Made by a program: the position numbers and the translations under genes
Source: Paracoccaceae bacterium
Lineage (GTDB): Bacteria; Pseudomonadota; Alphaproteobacteria; Rhodobacterales; Rhodobacteraceae
Direction of reading: 5' to 3'
DNA: 6,747 nucleotides
Assembly (NCBI GenBank): GCA_007131945.1
Contig: SLPP01000109.1
Coordinates: 1 to 6,747 of the forward strand
Part shown: positions 1 to 6,187 of the stretch, piece after piece
Numbering within the stretch: the stretch's first letter is position 1
Layout of the letters: each line of letters opens with the position of its first letter
Notes under the pieces: model-generated
The model's database searches: none
What the model was told of the DNA's origin: nothing
What the model saw: the letters and a program-made list of their open reading frames with translations, nothing else

Positions 1-525
1 ATAAGTCCGCATGAACCGCGCATCGCCGAACTCCGCCCGCGGCCCGGCATGCAGCACCAGCCCGCTTGGATCCCGCCAGATCGCGTTCGCGCCGATCTCG
101 CCGGCGAATGACCGGTGCCCGATGACGCCGTAACGCAAATCGCCATAAACCTGCCAGGACTCGGTCGTGTGGTGCAGCCCCAGCCCCAGCTCCACCGCGC
201 TGCGCACGTTGTCCAGTCCCGCCAGCTCGTCCTTCCCCTTGCGGCGGGGGATGTAGCGGAAGGCGCCGCGCACGCCGGTGCCCGGGGCGAATTTCCCTGG
301 TCCATCCACGTCGCCTACCGACATGCCGCCGAAACGCAGGCCAGTGAAGCGAAAGCGGCCGGTTGGGCTGACGCGATAGCTGTCGGCGCCGAAATAGTCG
401 GGCGTCACGATCCCGCCACCGGTGAGAGAGAAGGCGAAGAGCCGCTCCTGCGCCGCGGCGGGCTGGGCGAGCAGCGACCCAGCGGAAAGGACGGCGGCGG
501 CGATGGCGGAACGGTATGCGCGCAT
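1..525 (-). CDS. MipA/OmpV family outer-membrane protein, N-terminal part (runs off the left edge)
   Basis: Reading the minus strand from an ATG at 525-523 gives 175 uninterrupted codons to the window edge. Residues 1-25 form a signal peptide: basic start (MRAYR), an alanine/leucine-rich core, and an A-A-A cleavage site before Q26. The mature part has alternating, glycine- and aromatic-rich beta-strand character. It includes a GGGIVTPDYFGADSYRVSP stretch near residues 36-54, a DLRYG..GHRSF..EIGAN segment, and a GPRAEFGDARFMRTY segment at 161-175. This pattern is typical of MipA/OmpV (MltA-interacting protein) beta-barrels, which are usually about 250-280 residues, so roughly the last third is missing. 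The start is supported by GGAG (537-534) eight bases upstream. In E. coli MipA is described as scaffolding the murein hydrolase MltA with PBP1B; many homologues have no known role, so only the family and outer-membrane location are claimed. The gene is divergent from yajC. Confidence 0.85.
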   Translation of the reverse strand, partial: MRAYRSAIAAAVLSAGSLLAQPAAAQERLFAFSLTGGGIVTPDYFGADSYRVSPTGRFRFTGLRFGGMSVGDVDGPGKFAPGTGVRGAFRYIPRRKGKDELAGLDNVRSAVELGLGLHHTTESWQVYGDLRYGVIGHRSFAGEIGANAIWRDPSGLVLHAGPRAEFGDARFMRTY

Positions 526-748
526 TCTCTTCACTCCATTGAACGTCCGGAAGGCGACAGGCAACCAGCCAGCTAGCGCAACCGACCGCCGCTGCAACAC
601 CGGGGCGCCACCGTTGCTCCCAGCCGTGTCACCCGCGCCACATCCGCTTCCGCCGGGGGCCGTACCGGCTTCGCCGATGCGCTTCACCGCCCCCCTCACG
701 CCTGCCTTGCGGGCTTGTGATTCGCCTCTCCCCGCGCAGCCGGGTAAT

Positions 749-763
749 GCCCCTTCAAGGGGC
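749..763. repeat. Perfect short inverted repeat upstream of the yajC promoter
   Basis: GCCCCTT and AAGGGGC are exact reverse complements separated by a single C, a 15-base dyad. It lies 11 bases upstream of the candidate -35 element of yajC. With a one-base centre it suits a protein-binding dyad better than a stable RNA hairpin, although a hairpin with a 5-base loop is possible. No run of T follows on either side, so it does not look like a factor-independent terminator. A regulatory role is inference. Confidence 0.4.
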
Positions 764-774
764 GGCGGGCTCGC

Positions 775-803
775 TTGAACTCGGCCCGCCCCGCATATAG
801 GGT
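775..803 (+). promoter_or_regulatory. Candidate sigma70-type promoter for yajC-secDF
   Basis: TTGAAC at 775-780 matches four of six -35 consensus positions. A -10-like element follows, either TATAGG at 796-801 (15-base spacer) or TAGGGT at 798-803 (17-base spacer). The CATATAGGG core is the only clearly AT-containing patch in an otherwise very GC-rich spacer, which is how many Rhodobacterales promoters look. Transcription from here would start near 806-812 and give a leader of about 50 bases before the yajC ATG. No experimental support; other promoters further upstream are possible. Confidence 0.45.
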
Positions 804-859
804 GCGCGCGAATTCGGGCGCGGTCGCGCCCCGCCCCGCCCTTCCAGACGAGGATCGCG

Positions 860-1183
860 ATGTTCATCTCTCCCGCCCATGCCCAGGCCGCCGGTGACGG
901 CCCCGGCCTGATCACCAGCCTCATCCCCTTCATCCTGATCTTCGCGATCATGTGGTTCCTGCTGATCCGCCCGCAGCAGAAAAAGATGAAGGAACACCGC
1001 TCGATGGTTGAAAGCCTGCGCCGCGGAGACCAGATCGTCACTGCCGGCGGCGTCGTCGGCAAGGTCACCAAGGTGAAGGAAGACGGCGAGGTCGAGGTCG
1101 AGATCGCCGATGGCGTTCGCGTTCGCGTGGTCAAGTCCACGGTCAGCGCCGTCGTGTCGAAGACCGAACCCGCCAAGGACTGA
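860..1183 (+). CDS. yajC: Sec translocon accessory protein YajC
   Basis: A 107-residue protein of normal YajC length. YajC is a small inner-membrane protein that associates with SecD and SecF in the holo-translocon; it is not essential in E. coli and its exact function is unclear. A short N-terminal segment (MFISPAHAQA) precedes one membrane helix at about residues 17-36. The helix is followed by the family hallmark RPQQKKMKEH (37-47) and a cytoplasmic domain with LRRGDQIVTAGGVVGKV (54-70), also characteristic. GAGGA at 850-854 lies five bases before the ATG and supports this start. It is the first gene of the apparent yajC-secD-secF operon; the gap to secD is 110 bases and carries hairpins. 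The MFISPAHAQA start is common in alphaproteobacterial YajC; despite AHAQA resembling a cleavage site, there is no hydrophobic stretch before it, so it is not a signal peptide. Confidence 0.97.
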   Translation: MFISPAHAQAAGDGPGLITSLIPFILIFAIMWFLLIRPQQKKMKEHRSMVESLRRGDQIVTAGGVVGKVTKVKEDGEVEVEIADGVRVRVVKSTVSAVVSKTEPAKD

Positions 1184-1245
1184 TCCCGCGCCCCGGGCTG
1201 TTGCCCGGTCGGCCTGCATCGCCGCCCGGGGATCCCGCCCCGGGC
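1182..1245 (+). repeat. Imperfect direct repeat forming two GC-rich hairpins in the yajC-secD spacer
   Basis: GATCCCGCGCCCCGGGC (1182-1198, beginning inside the yajC stop codon) recurs as GATCCCGCCCCGGGC (1231-1245), differing by a two-base GC insertion. Each copy contributes an arm to a hairpin. The first pairs CCGGGC (1193-1198) with GCCCGG (1203-1208) around a TGTT loop. The second pairs GCCCGGGG (1224-1231) with CCCCGGGC (1238-1245) around a 6-base loop. Neither is followed by a T run, so they are not typical intrinsic terminators. Stabilising the 3' end of a yajC transcript, pausing, or tuning the yajC:secD ratio are possible roles, all inferred. Confidence 0.6.
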
Positions 1246-1293
1246 CGCCGCATTTCAAGGGCCTCGTGAGGGCCGCACAACCAAGGCACGCTC

Positions 1294-2958
1294 ATGCTGC
1301 AGATCCCGCTCTGGAAACGCGCGCTGATCCTCCTGATCTGCCTCTCCGCGCTCGTCTTCTCGACCCCCAACCTGTTCTACGACCGGGTCGAGCGGCACAA
1401 CGACGCGATCGCGGCGATCGAGGCGGGAGCCGACCCGGCAGCGGTCGAGGCCGAGCGGTCGCTCTGGCCCGACTGGGCACCCTCCTACCTAATCAATCTC
1501 GGGCTCGACCTGCGCGGCGGGGCGCATCTCCTGGCCGAGGTGCATGTGACCGATGTCTACGCCGACCGGATCGACGGGCTATGGCCCGAGGTGCGCGATC
1601 TCTTGCGCGCCGAGCGCGAGATCGTCGGCAATGTCCGCCGCATGCCCTCGGACGATCCCGGCGTGTTGCGCGTCGCGGTCTCCGAGCCCGCCGGGCTGCA
1701 GCACGCGCTCGAGACCGTGCGCACGATCGCCCGACCGGTGCAGACGCTTCTGGGTGCGGGCTCGCGCGATCTCGACGTGCGGCTCGACGGCGACGAGATC
1801 ATCGTCACGCTGTCCGAGGCCGAGCGGCTGGCGACCGACGAGCGCACCATGCGCCAGTCGCTCGAGATCATTCGCCGCCGCGTCGACGAGGCCGGCACGC
1901 GCGAACCCACGATCCAGCGCCAAGGCGTGGACCGGATCCTGATCCAGGTCCCCGGCATCGGCTCGGCGGCCGAGTTGAAGGAACTGATCGGCACCACCGC
2001 CCGGCTGACCTTCCACCCCGTGGTGAACGTGACCTCCGACGGAAGTGCCGTGCCGGGTCCGCGAGAGGTGATCTATCCCTCGATGGACGAGCCCGGCACC
2101 TGGTACATCCTCGAATCCACGCCGGTCGTTACCGGCGAGCAGCTGGTCGATGCCCAGCCCGATTTCGACCAGAACAACCGCCCCGCGGTGAGCTTCCGTT
2201 TCAACCCGGCGGGCGGGCGCGCCTTCGGGCTCTACACGGCCGAGAACATCGGCTCGCCCTTCGCCATCGTACTGGACGGCGAGGTGATCTCGGCGCCGGT
2301 GATCCAGAGTCACATTCCCGGCGGCTCGGGCATCATCACCGGGCGCTTCACGGTCGAGGAATCGACGCGTCTAGCCGTGCTCCTGCGCGCCGGCGCCCTG
2401 CCGGCCGAGATGACCTTCCTCGAGGAGCGCACGATCGGCCCCGAACTGGGCCAGGACAGCATCGACGCCGGCCGCGTCGCCGCAGTCGTCGCCATGGTCG
2501 CGGTGCTCGCCTTCATGATCCTCAGCTATGGCTTCTTCGGGATCATCGCCAACATCGCGCTGCTTCTGAACCTGACGATGGTATTCGCGCTCCTGTCGCT
2601 GATCGGGGCGACGCTCACCTTGCCGGGTATCGCCGGGATCGTGCTGACCATCGGCATGGCCGTGGACGCCAACGTCCTGATCTTCGAGCGAATACGCGAG
2701 GAGTTGCGAACCGCCAAGGGCCCCGCCCGCGCCATCGAACTGGGCTACGAGAAGGCGCTCTCGGCGATCCTCGACGCCAACATCACCACCTTCATCACCG
2801 CCGCGATCCTCTTCGCGCTCGGCTCCGGCCCGGTGCGCGGCTTCGCGGTAACGCTGGGGCTGGGCATCGTGACCTCGGTCTTCACCGCGCTCTTCGTGAC
2901 GCGGCTGATGATCGTCTTCTGGTTCGAGCGCCGCCGCCCGAAAACCTTCGCCGTCTGA
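1294..2958 (+). CDS. secD: Protein translocase subunit SecD
   Basis: A 554-residue inner-membrane protein of the RND superfamily that, with SecF, uses the proton-motive force to drive late steps of preprotein export through SecYEG. The length suits alphaproteobacterial SecD; the E. coli protein is about 60 residues longer. One N-terminal helix (about 7-25) leads into the large periplasmic P1 region. That region begins with the hallmark LGLDLRGGAH (69-78) and includes SLEIIRRRVDEAGT and IQVPGI motifs and the VLDGEVISAPVI segment. A C-terminal block of five membrane helices starts near residue 394. Within it, GMAVDANVLIFERIREE (454-470) carries D458, equivalent to the conserved membrane aspartate (E. 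coli D519) implicated in proton coupling. AAGG at 1283-1286, seven bases upstream, supports the ATG, and the MLQIPLWKR start is typical of the group. The secF ribosome site overlaps the secD stop, implying coupled expression. Nothing is truncated or missing. Confidence 0.98.
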   Translation: MLQIPLWKRALILLICLSALVFSTPNLFYDRVERHNDAIAAIEAGADPAAVEAERSLWPDWAPSYLINLGLDLRGGAHLLAEVHVTDVYADRIDGLWPEVRDLLRAEREIVGNVRRMPSDDPGVLRVAVSEPAGLQHALETVRTIARPVQTLLGAGSRDLDVRLDGDEIIVTLSEAERLATDERTMRQSLEIIRRRVDEAGTREPTIQRQGVDRILIQVPGIGSAAELKELIGTTARLTFHPVVNVTSDGSAVPGPREVIYPSMDEPGTWYILESTPVVTGEQLVDAQPDFDQNNRPAVSFRFNPAGGRAFGLYTAENIGSPFAIVLDGEVISAPVIQSHIPGGSGIITGRFTVEESTRLAVLLRAGALPAEMTFLEERTIGPELGQDSIDAGRVAAVVAMVAVLAFMILSYGFFGIIANIALLLNLTMVFALLSLIGATLTLPGIAGIVLTIGMAVDANVLIFERIREELRTAKGPARAIELGYEKALSAILDANITTFITAAILFALGSGPVRGFAVTLGLGIVTSVFTALFVTRLMIVFWFERRRPKTFAV

Positions 2959-2970
2959 GGAGCGAGAGCC

Positions 2971-3939
2971 ATGCGTCTGAAACTCGTCCCCCAGGACACA
3001 TCGGTCGACTTCCTCGGCTCGTGGAAGCTGACCTTCAGCGCCTCGATGGTGATGATGGTCCTCTCGATCGTCGCCTTCTTCACCGTCGGGCTCAATTTCG
3101 GCATCGACTTCCGCGGCGGCACCTCGATCCGCACGGAAGCCACGCAACCCGTCGATGTCGGCGCCTACCGCAGCGCCATCCAGCCGCTGGGGCTAGGCGA
3201 CGTGGCGATCTCCGAGGTCTTCGACCCGACCTTCGGCCCCGACCAGAACGTCGCCATGATCCGCATCCAGACGCAGGAGGGGCAGGAATCGGTGCCCCCC
3301 GCGGTGCTCGACCAGGTCCAGGCCGCGCTGCAGGAGGTCGACCCCTCGCTGCGCTTCACCTCGGTCGAGTCGGTCGGGCCCAAGGTCTCGGCCGAGCTCG
3401 TGCGCTCGGCACTCCTCGCGGTCGGCACGGCGCTGTTCGCGATCCTCGTCTATATCTGGCTGCGGTTCGAATGGCAGTTCAGCGTCGGCGCGGTGGCGGC
3501 GCTGGTGCATGACGTGGTGCTGACCATCGGGCTCTTCTCGGTCCTGCAGATCCGCTTCGACCTCGCCATCATCGCCGCCATCCTGACCATCGTCGGCTAT
3601 TCGATCAACGATACCGTCGTCGTCTTCGACCGGATGCGCGAGAACCTGATCAAGTACAAGAAACGACCGCTGATCGACGTCTTCAACCACTCGCTGAACG
3701 AGACGCTGTCGCGCACGGTGATGACCTCGCTCACCACGCTGCTGGCGCTGCTTTCGCTCTTCATCCTTGGCGGCGACGTCATCCGCGGCTTCGTCTTCGC
3801 CATGATCTGGGGCGTGATCGTCGGCACCTGGTCGTCGATCTTCGTCGCCGCCGTGGTCGTCAAGCGGCTGGGCGTCAAGCGCGACTGGTCGAAGACCGAC
3901 GCCGAGAAGGCGGGCACGCAATTCTCGACCGGCAGCTGA
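2971..3939 (+). CDS. secF: Protein translocase subunit SecF
   Basis: A 322-residue partner of SecD, the usual SecF length. Helix 1 (about 21-40) is followed by the family motif LNFGIDFRGGT (41-51), then a periplasmic P4 domain to about residue 138. VGPKVSAELVRSA leads into helix 2 (about 145-163), and three or four further helices follow. The hallmark GYSINDTVVVFDRMREN (209-225) contains the conserved membrane aspartate D214, corresponding to the proton-pathway aspartate of other SecF proteins. The C-terminal part has the typical SLNETLSRTVMTSLTTLLALL helix pair. The gene begins 12 bases after secD. AGGAG at 2958-2962 overlaps the secD TGA and sits eight bases before the ATG, which fixes the start and suggests translational coupling. 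It is followed after only seven bases by the Mth938-domain gene. Confidence 0.98.
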   Translation: MRLKLVPQDTSVDFLGSWKLTFSASMVMMVLSIVAFFTVGLNFGIDFRGGTSIRTEATQPVDVGAYRSAIQPLGLGDVAISEVFDPTFGPDQNVAMIRIQTQEGQESVPPAVLDQVQAALQEVDPSLRFTSVESVGPKVSAELVRSALLAVGTALFAILVYIWLRFEWQFSVGAVAALVHDVVLTIGLFSVLQIRFDLAIIAAILTIVGYSINDTVVVFDRMRENLIKYKKRPLIDVFNHSLNETLSRTVMTSLTTLLALLSLFILGGDVIRGFVFAMIWGVIVGTWSSIFVAAVVVKRLGVKRDWSKTDAEKAGTQFSTGS

Positions 3940-3946
3940 GGATGCC

Positions 3947-4300
3947 ATGCGCCTGACCGAGATCGACTTCGGTGCCGCGCGACCCATCGAGGGCTACGGC
4001 CCCGGCTTCTTCCGCATCGGCGGCGAGGCGCATGACGCGCCGCTGCTGGTGGCGCCCGGCCATGTCGCCTCCTGGGGCGGGTTCGACGATCCCGGCCCGC
4101 TGCTGCAACTGGCCGGGCAGATCGATGTCCTCTTCATCGGCACCGGCGGCGAGATCGCGCCGATCCCCCCTGCCCTGCGCACCCGGCTCGAGGACGCGGG
4201 GCTCGGGGTCGAGATCATGGCCTCGGCGCCGGCCTGCCGGACCTACAACGTGCTCCTGTCCGAAGGCCGCCGCGTCGCCGTCGCGCTGATCGGCGTCTGA
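3947..4300 (+). CDS. Mth938-like domain (DUF498) protein, NDUFAF3-like
   Basis: A 117-residue single-domain protein of normal family length with no membrane helix or signal peptide, so probably cytoplasmic or membrane-peripheral. Recognisable features are an [13 protein letters not shown] strand segment (14-26), FIGTGGE (63-69), and [18 protein letters not shown] (74-91). These lead to the diagnostic C-terminal block [20 protein letters not shown] (96-115). These match the Mth938/DUF498 family, which includes mitochondrial NDUFAF3, a complex I assembly factor. A similar role here is inference; the bacterial proteins are largely uncharacterised. The seven-base gap after secF, with GAGGA at 3938-3942 overlapping the secF stop, points to co-translation with secF. 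An ATG five bases earlier (3942) is out of frame and stops after four codons, so 3947 is the start. Confidence 0.9.
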   Translation: MRLTEIDFGAARPIEGYGPGFFRIGGEAHDAPLLVAPGHVASWGGFDDPGPLLQLAGQIDVLFIGTGGEIAPIPPALRTRLEDAGLGVEIMASAPACRTYNVLLSEGRRVAVALIGV

Positions 4301-4332
4301 TCCTTGTCGGCAGCGCCCGAATCGCTTTCGCT

Positions 4333-4350
4333 AAGGAAGGACCGCAGGTG
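4333..4350 (+). promoter_or_regulatory. Ribosome-binding site deciding the GTG start of the UPF0178 gene
   Basis: AAGGAAGG at 4333-4340 is the strongest Shine-Dalgarno match in the window and lies seven bases before the GTG at 4348-4350. There is no in-frame ATG nearby that would keep the conserved [10 protein letters not shown] start, so the GTG is the real initiation codon. Confidence 0.8.
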
Positions 4351-4794
4351 ACGATCTACGTGGACGCCGATGCCTGCCCGGTGAAGGCCGAGATCGAGCG
4401 CGTCGGCACGCGTCACGGCCTGCGCATGGTGATCGTCTCGAACGGCGGGATCAGGCCGTCGCCAAATCCGCTGGTCGAGACGGTGATCGTCGCCGAAGGC
4501 CCGGACGAGGCCGACCGGTGGATCGCCGAACGCGCCGGGCCGGGCGATGTCGTGATCACCGCCGACATCCCGCTGGCCGCCCGCTGCGTCGAGGCCGGCG
4601 CGCAGGTGCTCAAGCATGACGGCGAAGTGCTCAGCGCGAGGAATATCGGAAACATCCTCGCCACGCGCGATCTGATGGCCGATCTGCGCGCCGCCAATCC
4701 GTTCCTGCAGGGCGGCGGCCGGGGATTCACGAAGGCGGACCGGTCGCGCTTTCTCGACGCGCTGGAACTCGCGGTGCGCCGCAGCCGCCGCTGA
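4348..4794 (+). CDS. UPF0178 (YaiI/YqxD, DUF188) family protein
   Basis: A 148-residue protein, essentially the normal length for the YaiI/YqxD family, starting at GTG. All family signatures are present: [12 protein letters not shown] (2-13), VSNGG (30-34), [15 protein letters not shown] (66-80), [10 protein letters not shown] (105-114) and [15 protein letters not shown] (122-136). The family belongs to the PIN-like fold group, and the conserved acidic residues D6, D8 and D73 resemble a metal-binding nuclease centre. A nuclease activity is inferred from fold, not shown for this family as far as I know. No signal peptide or membrane segment, so cytoplasmic. It sits between the secDF-DUF498 group and ccmA with spacers of 47 and 68 bases, wider than those around secF, so it may be partly independently expressed. 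It has no obvious functional link to protein export or heme delivery. Confidence 0.93.
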   Translation: MTIYVDADACPVKAEIERVGTRHGLRMVIVSNGGIRPSPNPLVETVIVAEGPDEADRWIAERAGPGDVVITADIPLAARCVEAGAQVLKHDGEVLSARNIGNILATRDLMADLRAANPFLQGGGRGFTKADRSRFLDALELAVRRSRR

Positions 4795-4862
4795 GCGCCA
4801 CGGCCCGGCGGACGAGGCCGCTTTCGGTTGCGCAGGCCGTTCGATCGGATAAACCCACGCGC

Positions 4863-5480
4863 ATGGAACTGGCCGTTGCCGATCTGACCTGCGCCCGTGG
4901 CGGCGTGCCGCTTCTCGAAGGCGTGAGCTTCACCCTGTCGGCGGGCGCGGCGCTGGTTCTGCGCGGCCCCAACGGTTGCGGCAAGACCACGCTCCTGCGC
5001 ACGCTCGCCGGGCTGCAACCGGCGCTTGCCGGCACCGTCTCCTGCCCGCCCGAGGCGATCGCCTATGCCGGCCATGCCGACGGGCTGAAGGCGGTGCTGA
5101 CGGTGGCCGAGAACCTCGCCTTCTGGGCGGCGATCCACGGCCAGTCGGGCGTCGAGGCGGCGATGAAGGCGATGAACCTGACCGAGCTGTCCGGCCGTCA
5201 GGCGCAGCATCTCTCGGCCGGCCAGAAGCGCCGGCTCGGGCTCGCGCGGCTGATGGTCACCGGCCGGGCCTTCTGGCTTCTCGACGAGCCCACCGTGTCG
5301 CTCGACACCGCCTCGGTCGCGCTCTTCGCCGCGGTCGTGCGCGCGCATCTGGCGCGGGGCGGGGCGGCGTTGATGGCAAGCCATATCGACCTCGGCCTCG
5401 ACGAGGCGCGGGTGCTCGAACTCGCCGCCTTTCGCGCCGCGCCGCGCCTGCCGCAGGGCTTCGACGAGGCCTTCGCGTGA
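4863..5480 (+). CDS. ccmA: Heme exporter ATP-binding protein CcmA
   Basis: A 205-residue ABC-type ATPase, normal length for CcmA. With CcmB and CcmC it forms the CcmABCD complex, whose ATP hydrolysis releases heme-loaded CcmE for cytochrome c maturation (system I). Motifs in order are Walker [10 protein letters not shown] (35-43), the CcmA-typical [20 protein letters not shown] (68-87), the ABC signature [14 protein letters not shown] (117-130), and Walker B plus D-loop [11 protein letters not shown] (138-148) with catalytic E142. The switch histidine is in SHID (H174). The GHxDGLK..LTVxENL region and LSAGQKRR are what separate CcmA from other ABC ATPases. The ATG has only a weak ribosome site (CGGAT at 4846-4850, a long spacer), but no in-frame alternative start exists upstream of it in the 68-base gap. 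The stop overlaps the ccmB start. No key residue is missing. Confidence 0.97.
   Translation: MELAVADLTCARGGVPLLEGVSFTLSAGAALVLRGPNGCGKTTLLRTLAGLQPALAGTVSCPPEAIAYAGHADGLKAVLTVAENLAFWAAIHGQSGVEAAMKAMNLTELSGRQAQHLSAGQKRRLGLARLMVTGRAFWLLDEPTVSLDTASVALFAAVVRAHLARGGAALMASHIDLGLDEARVLELAAFRAAPRLPQGFDEAFA
5466..5480 (+). promoter_or_regulatory. ccmA-ccmB overlap with internal ribosome site (GTGA)
   Basis: The ccmB GTG (5477-5479) overlaps the ccmA TGA (5478-5480) as GTGA. GAGG at 5466-5469, inside the ccmA coding sequence, is seven bases before the GTG. This decides the ccmB start and implies translational coupling of the ATPase and membrane subunits. Confidence 0.8.
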
Positions 5481-6133
5481 TCGCGCTCCTGACCCGCGAC
5501 CTGAGGCTCGCCTTCCGCGCCGGCGGCGGCTTCGGGCTGGGGCTCGGCTTCTTCCTGATCCTCGCCGTCCTCGTCCCACTCGGCGTCGGGCCGGAACCGC
5601 GCACGCTGGGGCTGATCGCCCCCGGCATCCTCTGGGTCGGCGCGCTGCTTGCCTGCCTCCTCTCCCTCGACCGGATCTTCGCGCTCGATTTCGAGGACGG
5701 CTCGCTCGATCTCCTCGCCACCGCGCCGATCCCGCTCGAAGGGGTCGTCGCCGTCAAGGCGCTCGCGCACTGGCTGACGACGGGCCTGCCGCTGGTCCTG
5801 GTCGCGCCGCTCCTCGGCGTGCTGCTCAATCTCGCGCCCGGCGCCTATGGCTGGCTGGTCCTCTCGCTTCTCCTCGGCACGCCGGCCCTGAGCGTGATCG
5901 GCGCCTTCGGCGCGGCGCTCACCGTGGGGCTCAAGCGCGGCGGGCTCCTGCTCTCGCTCCTCGTGCTGCCGCTCTACATCCCGACGCTCGTCTACGGCGC
6001 CGAGGTCGTGATCCGCGGCGCCGCGGGGCTCGGCGTCACCACCCCGCTCCTGCTGCTCGCAGGCATCACCGCCGGCTCGGCCGCGCTCCTGCCCTTCGCC
6101 GCGGCACTGGCGCTGCGTGTCAACCTGCGATGA
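5477..6133 (+). CDS. ccmB: Heme exporter membrane subunit CcmB
   Basis: Starting at GTG 5477 gives 218 residues, the usual CcmB length of about 220. The protein is an integral inner-membrane subunit with about six hydrophobic helices that partners CcmA and CcmC. Diagnostic features are the N-terminal [19 protein letters not shown] (4-22), the first helix through [10 protein letters not shown] (32-41), and the strongly conserved [16 protein letters not shown] (65-80) in the cytoplasmic loop that probably contacts CcmA. Later come the LVYGAEVV segment and an [11 protein letters not shown]-terminus. A much longer open frame extends upstream to 4976, but that part is an out-of-frame shadow of ccmA: it is arginine/alanine-rich and unrelated to CcmB. 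The gene overlaps ccmA by four bases and is followed by ccmC after 54 bases. Confidence 0.96.
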   Translation: MIALLTRDLRLAFRAGGGFGLGLGFFLILAVLVPLGVGPEPRTLGLIAPGILWVGALLACLLSLDRIFALDFEDGSLDLLATAPIPLEGVVAVKALAHWLTTGLPLVLVAPLLGVLLNLAPGAYGWLVLSLLLGTPALSVIGAFGAALTVGLKRGGLLLSLLVLPLYIPTLVYGAEVVIRGAAGLGVTTPLLLLAGITAGSAALLPFAAALALRVNLR

Positions 6134-6187
6134 GCTGTCACAGGCTCGTGGCTTGAGCGCGAACGGACGAACGACTAGGTAACTCGC

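Larger units (their letters stand above)
526..859. other. Divergent intergenic region between the mipA-like gene and yajC
   Basis: This stretch of about 330 bases has no convincing gene. Plus-strand frames through it are continuations of shadows of the mipA-like gene with proline/alanine-rich, low-complexity translations and no good ribosome site. It must hold the start signals for two divergent genes. Facing yajC I see a candidate promoter (775-803) preceded by a short perfect inverted repeat (749-763). Facing the mipA-like gene I see a Shine-Dalgarno sequence (537-534) but no -35/-10 pair I would defend. The 820-840 stretch is a C-rich run of repeated CCCCG units, probably in the yajC leader. 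No tRNA-like or other RNA fold was recognised. Confidence 0.6.

Noticed and set aside
526..778. Small plus-strand open frame continuing from 422 through the intergenic region
   Set aside because: It begins antisense inside the mipA-like gene, has proline/alanine-rich sequence without any motif, lacks a ribosome site, and ends before the yajC promoter.
1181..1198. Codons for R-A-P-G directly after the yajC stop, in the yajC frame, recalling the R-A-P-P ribosome-arrest motif of ApdA/ApdP-type leader peptides linked to secDF
   Set aside because: There is no start codon between the yajC stop (1181-1183) and the motif, so stop readthrough would be needed. The string is a by-product of the GC-rich repeat arm CGCGCCCCGGGC. 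An R-A-P-P string at 825-836 also has a stop (798-800) and no start before it.
1110..3512. An 800-codon plus-strand open frame across yajC, secD and secF
   Set aside because: It is out of frame with all three genes and its translation is arginine/alanine/proline-rich with no recognisable domain, the usual product of GC-rich third positions. The motifs of SecD and SecF are intact in the competing frames.
2371..3987. Long minus-strand open frames opposite secD and secF
   Set aside because: Both are highly charged, low-complexity translations (rich in D, E, R, H and G) antisense to membrane helices, with no ribosome site or family resemblance.
4795..4862. Possible terminator or promoter in the spacer before ccmA
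   Set aside because: The only stem (CGGCC 4801-4805 with GGCCG 4816-4820) is five base pairs with a ten-base loop and no T run. The GATAAA patch has no -35 partner at acceptable spacing (TTGCGC at 4828 is only 14 bases away).
6134..6187. Possible promoter before ccmC (TTGAGC at 6153-6158)
   Set aside because: The sequence 17 bases downstream (TAGGTA) matches the -10 consensus poorly, and part of it is better explained as the ccmC ribosome-binding site.
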